From NCBI GenBank assembly GCA_937876495.1, contig CALEGL010000340.1, positions 1-5,860 of the forward strand: a stretch of 5,860 nucleotides of DNA, in the 5' to 3' direction. The stretch comes from an uncultured Bifidobacterium sp. Its GTDB lineage: Bacteria; Actinomycetota; Actinomycetes; Actinomycetales; Bifidobacteriaceae. Shown piece by piece: positions 1 to 5,207 of the stretch (its first letter is position 1; each line of letters opens with the position of its first letter). The position numbers and the translations under genes are program-made. The notes beneath the pieces were generated by a model. That model was not told where the DNA came from. It ran no database searches and saw nothing but the letters and a program-made list of their open reading frames with translations.

Positions 1-33
1 ACGGTTGCGATGCACGTGGCGTAACAGGGCGGT

Positions 34-600
34 GTGCAGCGGGGGAGTCGGGTGGTGGCTGCCGGACGGGAGCGTGCCGTCAGCGCGCGGCGGACGCTGG
101 GGACGCGTACGGGAGTGTTCCGCCCGGCGCCGGGCGTGCGGGAACGGGCGCGGCCCCGTCGGGCCTGCGGGTCCGGGGGGCCCTTGGCCGAGCGTATCCT
201 CGCCGTGCACGACCTGGATGACCCGGTCGGCGAAAGGTCGCCGCTCGGCGCCATCGAGGCGGTCGGCGGATGGTCGCTGCTCATCGGCGTGGGATACGAG
301 AAGTGCACCATGCTTCATCTCGCGGAGGAACGCAGCGGGACGCTTCGTGAGACCGTCCGCAACGGGGCGCCGCTGATGGTCGGGGACCGACGCCGATGGG
401 TGGGGTTCGACGAGCGCGTCGTCCATGACGAGGACTTCCCCGAGGTCGGACGCGCCTTCGCGCGGGAGACTGGGCTTGAACGCTTGGGACCCATCGGTGC
501 GGCGCCTTCCCGGCTGGTCCCCGACGCCGAACTCGTCGGCTTCGCATCGGCATGGTTTCGGGGGCACAGGACGGTTCCCGTGAAGACGGACCAGGCGTGA
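34..600 (+). pseudogene. AAC(3)-family aminoglycoside N-acetyltransferase, C-terminal remnant
   Basis: The family transfers an acetyl group from acetyl-CoA to the 3-amino group of aminoglycosides, or of other substrates in its many uncharacterised members. Counting from the GTG at 34, similarity to the family's C-terminal half starts near residue 20: LGTRTGVFR followed by APGV fits the usual (M/L)G-x(4)-FR-x(2)-PGV block. It continues through LAERILAVHDLDDPVGERSPLG (about 51-72), SLLIGVGYEKCT (81-92), HLAEE (95-99) and DFPEVGRAFARETG. The family is about 270 residues, so roughly 150 N-terminal residues are missing. Reading upstream in the same frame meets TAA at 22-24. The +2 frame is open across the first 100 bases, so a frameshift is also possible. 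The normally conserved His-Pro is Arg40-Pro41 (codon CGG at 151-153), and the Ser that follows it in the family is also lost. No convincing ribosome binding site precedes the GTG. I see a family fragment and infer a dead gene; the other possibility is a short expressed protein of unknown activity. Confidence 0.72.
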
Positions 601-768
601 GGGATTTCTCGGGACGTTCGTTTCCGTCAGGTTCATTCCGCATTCACCGAGACGGTGGCCATCCGTCATACGCCCGACATCGGCGGGTAACGGCATGCGC
701 CTAGCCTCGCTGTGGTCTTGCGGGAGGAATCGGTTCCATCCCGGCCTGCACAGGAAAGGCGGAGACAT
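601..768 (+). other. Intergenic gap between AAC(3) remnant and YbaK-like gene
   Basis: This 168-base gap contains a short inverted repeat, CACCG (645-649) and CGGTG (653-657) with a 3-base loop, but no T-run follows, so it is not a convincing terminator. I could not find a good -35/-10 pair for the downstream gene. An in-frame GTG at 712 lies here, but it is not used as the start in this annotation because the strong ribosome binding site sits before 769. Confidence 0.4.
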
Positions 769-1296
769 ATGGCACGCGTCACCGGGATGGCGGATGGGAG
801 TCAGCTCACCGAGGAGCAGCGCAGGATACTCGACAATCCGCGGGTCCGCCGCGTGGCCGCCATCCTCGCCGACGAGCGGGTCGCCGGTCCCATCGTCGTC
901 CTGCACGAGTCGGCGCGCACCGCCGCGGAGGCCGCCGCGGCGTGCGGCTGCGACATCGGGGCCATCGCCAACAGCCTCGTCTTCCGGTGCGACGACCGGC
1001 CGCTGCTCATCCTCACGTCCGGCGCGCATCGCGTGGACGTGAAGAAGGTCCAGCGGCAGCTTGGACGTGGACGGCTGCATCGGGCGGACGCCGATTACGT
1101 TCTGCAGGTCACCGGGCAGGTGATCGGAGGAGTGGCCCCCATCGGCCATCCCGACCATATCGAGACCATCGTCGACGTCGCGCTCGCCGACCATGCCCGG
1201 GTGTGGGCCGATGCCGGTCATCCCCACGTCCTGTTCCCCACGACCTTCGAGGAGCTGGTGCGCATCACCTCGGGCACTCCGATGGAGGTGGCGTGA
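769..1296 (+). CDS. YbaK/EbsC-family aminoacyl-tRNA deacylase-like protein
   Basis: A 175-residue cytoplasmic protein of the YbaK/ProX/prolyl-tRNA-synthetase INS superfamily, whose studied members hydrolyse mischarged tRNAs (for example Cys-tRNA-Pro) in trans. Family features in order are the N-terminal helix with NPRVRRVAAIL (23-33), HESARTAAEAAAACGC (46-61), IANSLVF (66-72), LTSGAHRVDVKK (82-93), ADADYV (106-111), the signature GQVIGGVAPIGHP (116-128), and GGHPH-like AGHPHVLFPTTFEELVRITSG (149-169). It spans the whole domain and matches the family's usual 155-180 residues. ATG 769 was chosen because AAGGCGGAG lies just upstream with 4 bases between GGAG and ATG. The longer GTG start at 712 and the later ATG at 787 have no comparable site. 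The catalytic Lys of E. coli YbaK (K46, in a KTL motif) aligns with Asn68, so the substrate or mechanism may differ. The family call is firm; the substrate is unknown. Confidence 0.9.
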   Translation: MARVTGMADGSQLTEEQRRILDNPRVRRVAAILADERVAGPIVVLHESARTAAEAAAACGCDIGAIANSLVFRCDDRPLLILTSGAHRVDVKKVQRQLGRGRLHRADADYVLQVTGQVIGGVAPIGHPDHIETIVDVALADHARVWADAGHPHVLFPTTFEELVRITSGTPMEVA

Positions 1297-1352
1297 GCGT
1301 TTCTCAGGCAATCGCTTCCACGTCAAGTCGCGTTCTCTGTCGGCGTAATCGA

Positions 1353-1377
1353 GGAACATCGGGAACCGCGATCTGTT
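1353..1377 (+). promoter_or_regulatory. Possible ECF-sigma promoter for hsp20
   Basis: GGAAC at 1353-1357 is followed after 17 bases by GTT at 1375-1377. This resembles the GGAA(C/T)-N16 to 18-GTT promoters of actinobacterial stress sigma factors of the SigH/SigR/SigE type. Transcription from here would begin near 1384 and give a leader of about 120 bases. Short motifs such as this occur by chance, and no SigA-type pair competes clearly with it, so the call is tentative. Confidence 0.25.
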
Positions 1378-1400
1378 TCTCCAAGTGAACGGCCACGGAG

Positions 1401-1420
1401 CTCCGGAAGGGGTTCCGGAG
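1401..1420. repeat. Perfect inverted repeat upstream of hsp20
   Basis: CTCCGGAA (1401-1408) and TTCCGGAG (1413-1420) are exact reverse complements separated by GGGG. It may be a DNA operator or an RNA hairpin in the hsp20 leader. No T-run follows, so it does not look like a terminator for the YbaK-like gene. Confidence 0.6.
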
Positions 1421-1504
1421 GCAGCCGGAACGACGTTGCGGAGCCGCTGAGGACTCCGCCAGGAATTCCGGACCCGTGGCCAGAGAACTTAAGGAGTATG
1501 CATT

Positions 1505-1954
1505 ATGGCTATGTTTCCGGCGCTGATGAATGACACGATGTTCGCCGACCTGTTCGACGACCCGTTCTTCTCGGGATGGCGCAACGCCAACGCCGAGGCC
1601 GTCGCCCCGACCAGCATGATGAACACGGACGTCAGGGAGACCGATGACGCCTACGAGGTCGCCATCGACATGCCCGGTTTCAACAAGGACGACATCGCCC
1701 TGGAGCTCAAGGACGGCTATCTGACGGTGTCCGCGCACAAGGACGAGAAGCGCGACGACAAGGACAAGAGCGGCAAGTGGCTGCGCCGCGAGCGTTACGT
1801 CGGCTCGTGCTCGCGCAGCTTCTACGTCGGCGACCAGGTCAAGGAGTCGGACGTCCACGCGAGCTATAAGGACGGCACGCTGTCCCTCGAGGTCGCGAAG
1901 ATCCAGCCGAAGGCCAAGGTCGAGTCCGGACGCAGGATCGCCATCGAAGGCTGA
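1505..1954 (+). CDS. hsp20: Hsp20 small heat-shock protein (alpha-crystallin family)
   Basis: A 149-residue ATP-independent holdase chaperone that would bind unfolding proteins in the cytoplasm as large oligomers. The N-terminal arm (1-38) is rich in Phe, Met and Asp, with MFADLFDDPFF typical of actinobacterial Hsp20. The alpha-crystallin domain runs from about 40 to 135: DVRETDDAYEVAIDMPGF (42-59), KDDIALELKDGYLTVSA, an acidic/basic KDEKRDDKDKSGK loop, RRERYVGSCSRSFYV, and the diagnostic A-x(3)-DGTL-x-L-x-V near the domain end. The tail ends with the IXI motif as Ile145-Ala146-Ile147, which docks on neighbouring dimers. The ATG at 1505 has AAGGAG 8 bases upstream (1491-1496). It appears monocistronic, with its own leader before it and a strong terminator after it. 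All family landmarks are present and the gene looks intact. Confidence 0.97.
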   Translation: MAMFPALMNDTMFADLFDDPFFSGWRNANAEAVAPTSMMNTDVRETDDAYEVAIDMPGFNKDDIALELKDGYLTVSAHKDEKRDDKDKSGKWLRRERYVGSCSRSFYVGDQVKESDVHASYKDGTLSLEVAKIQPKAKVESGRRIAIEG

Positions 1955-1979
1955 TTTCCCGCGCATGACGCGAGCAGGC

Positions 1980-2013
1980 GGGGCCGGTCGCTTTCCAGGG
2001 ACCGGCCCCTTTC
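1980..2013 (+). terminator. Rho-independent terminator of hsp20
   Basis: GGGGCCGGTC (1980-1989) and GACCGGCCCC (2000-2009) form a perfect 10-base-pair stem with a 10-base loop, followed by TTTCC on the plus strand. It sits 26 bases after the hsp20 stop and between two convergent genes. On the minus strand the stem is not followed by a T-run, so termination of the opposing gene here is less certain. Confidence 0.88.
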
Positions 2014-2056
2014 CATATCCGCTGCCCTTCTTCCGTTTCCGTTTCGCGGCATCGCC

Positions 2057-2767
2057 CTAGTCGGACATGGTCAGCGTGGCAAGCCTCTTTCCCGTGGAGT
2101 CGGCGATGGTGACGACAGAACCCTTCTGCGACCAGCGCAGATTCCGGGTCTGCGTTCCCAGCGGCCCGGTCGCGGTAAGGGTGAGCACGCCATCCGACGC
2201 GAACTCAGCCTTGGCCGAGGCGCTCACGCCCAGAACGGTGGCCGAGGCCGACCATGTCCCCTTGGGGGACCCGGAGAGCGTCGATGCAGGAGCCGCAAGA
2301 GTCGGCTGGGCCGTTTCGAGCGCCACCTTGAGTTCGGCGGCGGATATCCCCTGGATGGGCAGGATGTCCATCATCGTCTGCGCGGCATCGCCGTTGACGG
2401 CGATGGAGGACACGCGATAGGACGCTCCGGATGAACCGGAATCCTTGGTCTTCAACGTGGCCTTCAACGATCCGTCATGACCGGGAGAGGACAGAGTAAG
2501 CGTGTCTCCGGCGGCGGCGAAGCGGATCGTGGCACTGGACCCGTCGCCCTTCATGTCGCCTGACAGCGTCATCGTGCCGGACAGGGAGCCCGCCGCCCCC
2601 CGTTCCCCGAGAGCGTGCGCGGTCACCCCGATGGCCACCGCCAGCGCCACGAGCACGAGGATGATTCCCAGTACGCGTCCCGCATGGGAACTTCTGCGTC
2701 CCTGCTTCGGCGAAGTCCGCGGGGATGCCACCCCGGATGTGGTGATTGGCGACTCGTCCATGGTCAT
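2057..2767 (-). CDS. Single-pass membrane protein, paralogue of the upstream zinc-ribbon protein
   Basis: I do not recognise a named family. The 236-residue product has a polar, Ser/Pro/Lys-rich cytoplasmic N-terminus (1-30), one transmembrane helix at about 31-53 (VLGIILVLVALAVAIGV) after a basic stretch, and an extracytoplasmic domain of about 180 residues rich in Thr, Ser, Ala and Gly with alternating hydrophobic residues, suggesting beta strands. Its end (about 150-236), with GTW at 170-172 and GVLTL, matches the end of the protein encoded just upstream: 17 of 29 residues are identical from GTW onward without gaps. It lacks that protein's zinc ribbon and has no cysteine pair. ATG 2767 is preferred because GGAG (2774-2777, read on the minus strand) lies 6 bases before it; the longer ATG at 2821 has no such site. 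With 157 bases separating it from the upstream paralogue on the same strand, co-transcription is plausible. Function unknown. Confidence 0.85.
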   Translation of the reverse strand: MTMDESPITTSGVASPRTSPKQGRRSSHAGRVLGIILVLVALAVAIGVTAHALGERGAAGSLSGTMTLSGDMKGDGSSATIRFAAAGDTLTLSSPGHDGSLKATLKTKDSGSSGASYRVSSIAVNGDAAQTMMDILPIQGISAAELKVALETAQPTLAAPASTLSGSPKGTWSASATVLGVSASAKAEFASDGVLTLTATGPLGTQTRNLRWSQKGSVVTIADSTGKRLATLTMSD

Positions 2768-2924
2768 CGGGTTCTCCGTTCCTCGGTCCTCGGCGTCCGC
2801 GCATCCCGTTCCCGTCGCCATAGGACGTCATCCGTCATCCCGCGGCGTCCGGAGTCCGGCCATTCGGCGCAGTGGCATACGGTGGGCGTTCGACCTCCCC
2901 ACATCGTAGTGCGTGGCCATGTCG
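2768..2924 (-). other. Spacer between the two paralogous membrane-protein genes
   Basis: These 157 bases have no T-tailed hairpin that would end the upstream transcript, which leaves read-through into the second gene possible. On the minus strand TACGAT (2908 down to 2903) resembles a -10 box, but no good -35 sits at the right distance. I found no CxxC coding relic here in the frames I checked. Confidence 0.35.
2774..2777 (-). promoter_or_regulatory. Ribosome binding site fixing the 2767 start
   Basis: Read on the minus strand, GGAG lies 6 bases before ATG 2767. This favours that start over an in-frame ATG 54 bases upstream at 2821, which has no purine-rich site. Confidence 0.65.
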
Positions 2925-3866
2925 TCATCGAGGCATGGACAGGGCCGCCATCCGCGAGCCGTCATGGAAGATGATCACCGCCCCCGACGCTTTCGACCAT
3001 GACATCGTCGTCGTGTCGGCATCCAGCCCGGGGACGTCCAATCCCGGATATTCGGTGGAAAGGGTGAGCACGCCGTTCGGGGAGAAGACCGCCCTTGCGG
3101 AGACGGAGCGTCCCGGAACGCTTGCGGAGAACGCCCACGTCCCCTGCGGGGATCCCTTTGACAGACCGTCCGGAAGGGTGAGTCTGCAGGTGATCAGCCT
3201 CAGCAGCTCCCTGTTCGTTTCCGCGGATGACATGCCGCCCGTCGTCTGCGAGAGAATGATGTCGCCAAGGTCGCCGGTGAAATCCAGATCGGAGATCAGA
3301 TAGGTCGTGTCGCCGTTCCGGGAGGAATCTCTCGTCAGATCCCCGATGATGGATCCGGATATGCGTCCGGGTACCGAGACGGTGAAGCCGAGGTGCGAAT
3401 CGATGGTCATCTGCAGAGTCGGTATGAACGATGAGATGAAGGACAGACGATAGGTGCCTCGGACGTTTCTTGATGTGATCAGGGGGACCGCGACGAGCGT
3501 GATGACGAGGACGATGGCAGTGAGGACGGCTGTAGCGGCGGCGGCGATGCCGATGGCGACGCGCGCGCCCGCGAACGTCGGTTTCCGCCTGGCGACGGTC
3601 GCCGTGGTCACCCGTCCCATCTCCGACCAGCATTGCCGAGGGCCTGCGGGGGACGTGGCGGCCTGAGCGAAGGAATCCCGGGGTTCGTGCGAGCCGGTGA
3701 TGAAGGGACTTGTCGCTGAGGCCTGCGAACGTGCACCGGCGTGAGGCGGTGGAACCGCTGACGATGCGGATTCCCGCCCTCCATCCTGTGGAACGCGGAT
3801 TCCACAGGATCCGCAGAACGGCATGCCCTCGATCAACGGCCCTGTGCACTGGGTGCAGTATCTCAT
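2925..3866 (-). CDS. Zinc-ribbon single-pass membrane protein of unknown function
   Basis: A 313-residue protein. The first 22 residues form a zinc ribbon with Cys4-x2-Cys7 and Cys18-x2-Cys21, so a bound metal is expected on the cytoplasmic side. A low-complexity linker rich in Ser, Ala and Pro follows (23-92), then a basic stretch (ARRKP, 92-96), a transmembrane helix at about 103-130, and an extracytoplasmic domain (about 131-313) that looks beta-rich. The last 80 or so residues, with GTW at 242-244 and GVLTL, are clearly homologous to the end of the next gene downstream, and NVRGTYRLSF after the membrane segment resembles that protein's SLSGTMTLSG. The ATG at 3866 has a strong GGAGG site 7 bases upstream. 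Known zinc-ribbon plus membrane-helix proteins vary widely in role, so no function is assigned. It is probably the first gene of a two-gene unit. Confidence 0.9.
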   Translation of the reverse strand: MRYCTQCTGPLIEGMPFCGSCGIRVPQDGGRESASSAVPPPHAGARSQASATSPFITGSHEPRDSFAQAATSPAGPRQCWSEMGRVTTATVARRKPTFAGARVAIGIAAAATAVLTAIVLVITLVAVPLITSRNVRGTYRLSFISSFIPTLQMTIDSHLGFTVSVPGRISGSIIGDLTRDSSRNGDTTYLISDLDFTGDLGDIILSQTTGGMSSAETNRELLRLITCRLTLPDGLSKGSPQGTWAFSASVPGRSVSARAVFSPNGVLTLSTEYPGLDVPGLDADTTTMSWSKASGAVIIFHDGSRMAALSMPR

Positions 3867-4101
3867 GATTTCCCCTCCCGCCGGCGGCCAGGTCTCTTCT
3901 CGTGCAGCCGCCTCCGGTGCATGGATGCCTCATCGGCGCGCTGCCCTCGCGAGCGTATTCGCGGGTTCCTCTCCCACCGCCTCCTCGATGTCGTTGTGGG
4001 TGAAAGCCGTTCTCGTCGGCCTGTCGCGTGATGGGGCGTATCGTGGTTTCCGATGCGTTTCCGGCATGAGAACGGACGCGATACCGTGATTGCCGTGCCA
4101 C

Positions 4102-4123
4102 CCGGTCGATGCCGCCGGACCGG
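4102..4123. repeat. Inverted repeat upstream of phosphatase gene
   Basis: CCGGTC (4102-4107) and GACCGG (4118-4123) are exact reverse complements with a 10-base loop. No T-run follows. The role is unknown; it could be a leader hairpin if transcription starts upstream of it. Confidence 0.4.
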
Positions 4124-4126
4124 AAG

Positions 4127-4147
4127 GACGGGGGATGCATCCCCGTC
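4127..4147. repeat. Palindromic repeat upstream of phosphatase gene
   Basis: GACGGGG (4127-4133) and CCCCGTC (4141-4147) are exact reverse complements around a 7-base loop. The overlapping core at 4131-4144, GGGGATGCATCCCC, is by itself a perfect 14-base palindrome, which suits a dimeric DNA-binding protein. It lies about 115 bases before the phosphatase start. Confidence 0.5.
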
Positions 4148-4260
4148 GTGGGGTGCGGGGATTCCGGACGGGGATCGGGATCCGACGATCCATGCAACGG
4201 GGCCCCTTCGGGACGAGAATCGGTGAAAAGCTTCGGAACGGGATGAAGGAGGACGAATCC

Positions 4261-5088
4261 ATGGGAATGCCGTTGGACATGTACGTGATCCGCCATGGCG
4301 AGTCGGAGGCGAACGTTATCGTCAAGGCGGGGGAGCACGGGGACGACTCCCTGTACACGCAGGACAACGTCACCGTGCCGGACCGGTCGTGGCGGCTCAC
4401 CGCCACGGGACGCAAGCAGGCCGACTGCATCGGACGCTGGCTCGTCGGCCAGCAGCAGCTCTTCGACCGCTACCTCGTCTCCCCGTACGTGCGCACGCGC
4501 GAGACGGCCGCCACCATGGCGCTGCCCAAGGCCAAATGGGAGGAGACGCGGGTGCTGCGCGAACGCTCCTGGGGGGAGATCAGCACCGTCACCCAGGAGG
4601 AGTTCCGCACGAACTACGAGCGCAACTGGATGTTCAAACGCACCGACCCTCTGTACTGGAGGCCGCCAGCCGGCGAATCCATCGCCGACGTCGCCGAGGA
4701 CCGCGTCCACAACCTGCTCACCTCCCTCAACCGCCGCGCCGAGGCCGAATCCGTCGTCGCCGTCACCCACGGCGACTTCATGCTCGCCCTCATGCTCACG
4801 CTGGAGGACCTCTCCGACGAGGAGTTCCTGCGCCGCGCCGACAGCGACGAATGGCGGATCACCAACTGCACCTGTCTGCACTACTCCCGTCGTGACCCGG
4901 ACACGGGGCGCACCTCGCGACGGCTGCGCTGGGAGCAGACGGCCCGTCCCGTCTACGACCCCTCCACCAGCCGTTGGGAGGTCCAGGTGGAGCCATGGCG
5001 CGAATTCCAGAGACCGCTTCTCTCCAACGGCGATCTCGTCGACGTCGTCCATGCCGTCGACCCTCATCTGGAGGGCTACGTGCGCTAG
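4261..5088 (+). CDS. Histidine phosphatase (phosphoglycerate mutase-like) family protein
   Basis: A 275-residue cytoplasmic enzyme of histidine phosphatase branch 1, which forms a phosphohistidine on the first His. Visible landmarks are Arg11-His12-Gly13-Glu14 (RHGESEAN), the LTATGRKQA block (46-54), SPYVRTRETA (74-83) with the phosphate-binding Arg, LRERSWGE (99-106) with the likely acid Glu101, PPAGES (135-140), and the second catalytic His170 in VTHGD (168-172). Every catalytic residue expected is present. The tail after about 210 is longer than in minimal members, contains a Cys pair (NCTC) and is otherwise unremarkable. The ATG at 4261 has AAGGAGG 8 bases upstream (4246-4252); the frame stays open upstream to 4090, but nothing there resembles the family. 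The substrate cannot be told from sequence: members act on sugar phosphates, nucleotides, cobalamin precursors or proteins. No biosynthetic partner lies next to it. Confidence 0.93.
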   Translation: MGMPLDMYVIRHGESEANVIVKAGEHGDDSLYTQDNVTVPDRSWRLTATGRKQADCIGRWLVGQQQLFDRYLVSPYVRTRETAATMALPKAKWEETRVLRERSWGEISTVTQEEFRTNYERNWMFKRTDPLYWRPPAGESIADVAEDRVHNLLTSLNRRAEAESVVAVTHGDFMLALMLTLEDLSDEEFLRRADSDEWRITNCTCLHYSRRDPDTGRTSRRLRWEQTARPVYDPSTSRWEVQVEPWREFQRPLLSNGDLVDVVHAVDPHLEGYVR

Positions 5089-5143
5089 CCGTCCGGTGTC
5101 TCGCCGGAACCTGCCGCGGAAACATGCCGGTGCATCACGCCGC

Positions 5144-5149
5144 TACAAT
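5144..5149 (+). promoter_or_regulatory. Candidate -10 box of the uracil permease gene
   Basis: TACAAT differs from the TATAAT consensus at one position and lies 58 bases before the permease start, in the only gap between it and the phosphatase gene. No good -35 is visible 16-18 bases upstream, so activity may be weak or need an activator. Confidence 0.45.
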
Positions 5150-5162
5150 GTGCCCGGACGTG

Positions 5163-5185
5163 CGCACGGCGTTCCGGCCCGTGCG
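5163..5185 (+). promoter_or_regulatory. Leader hairpin before uracil permease
   Basis: CGCACGG (5163-5169) and CCGTGCG (5179-5185) form a perfect 7-base-pair stem with a 9-base loop. It lies between the probable transcription start (about 5156) and the ribosome binding site AAGGAG (5195-5200). The position suits translational or attenuation control, but no T-run follows and I do not recognise a known riboswitch or PyrR-binding consensus. Confidence 0.4.
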
Positions 5186-5207
5186 ACGGGTCGGAAGGAG
5201 AAGGCGG

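Larger units (their letters stand above)
1297..1504 (+). other. Leader/intergenic region upstream of hsp20
   Basis: These 208 bases have no coding gene and contain a possible ECF-sigma promoter (1353-1377), a perfect inverted repeat (1401-1420), and a second one, GCGGAG (1438-1443) with CTCCGC (1454-1459). TTCCGGA recurs at 1413-1419 and 1466-1472. The ribosome binding site AAGGAG is at 1491-1496. I found no clear CIRCE element and no good HAIR (HspR) box, which are the usual heat-shock operators in this phylum. Confidence 0.45.
3867..4260. other. 394-base divergent intergenic region with palindromes
   Basis: This region separates the divergently transcribed zinc-ribbon gene (minus) and phosphatase gene (plus), and it must hold promoters for both unless they are transcribed from further away. 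I could not identify convincing -35/-10 pairs. It holds a 10-base palindrome CCGCCGGCGG (3878-3887) beside the zinc-ribbon gene's ribosome binding site, two GTTTCCG copies 11 bases apart (4046-4052, 4057-4063), and two GC-rich inverted repeats (4102-4123, 4127-4147). Reading frames that cross it look like shadows, with no recognisable protein. Confidence 0.5.

Noticed and set aside
645..657. Inverted repeat CACCG/CGGTG after the AAC(3) remnant as a terminator.
   Set aside because: The stem is only 5 base pairs with a 3-base loop and has no T-run.
712..768. A GTG start at 712 for the YbaK-like protein.
   Set aside because: The added residues do not match the family, and the clear ribosome binding site is just before ATG 769.
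2768..2821. A longer start at 2821 for the downstream paralogous membrane protein.
   Set aside because: No purine-rich site precedes 2821, whereas GGAG sits 6 bases before 2767.
4090..4260. An extended N-terminus of the phosphatase from 4090.
   Set aside because: The extra 57 residues are Arg/Gly-rich with no family similarity and cover the palindromes; a strong ribosome binding site precedes 4261.
3930..4430. A 166-codon minus-strand frame running from inside the phosphatase gene into the intergenic region.
   Set aside because: Its start lies inside the antisense of a real gene, no domain is recognisable, and it has no ribosome binding site that I could identify. A very short downstream start after AGGAGG would code for only about 15 residues.
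2962..5067. A 701-codon open frame on the minus strand spanning the zinc-ribbon gene, the intergenic region and the phosphatase gene.
   Set aside because: It overlaps two well-supported genes, its composition is Arg/His/Pro/Gly-rich as expected of a GC-rich shadow frame, and I see no recognisable domain.
5092..5108. Inverted repeat TCCGG/CCGGA after the phosphatase stop as a terminator.
   Set aside because: A 5-base-pair stem without a T-run is too weak to call.
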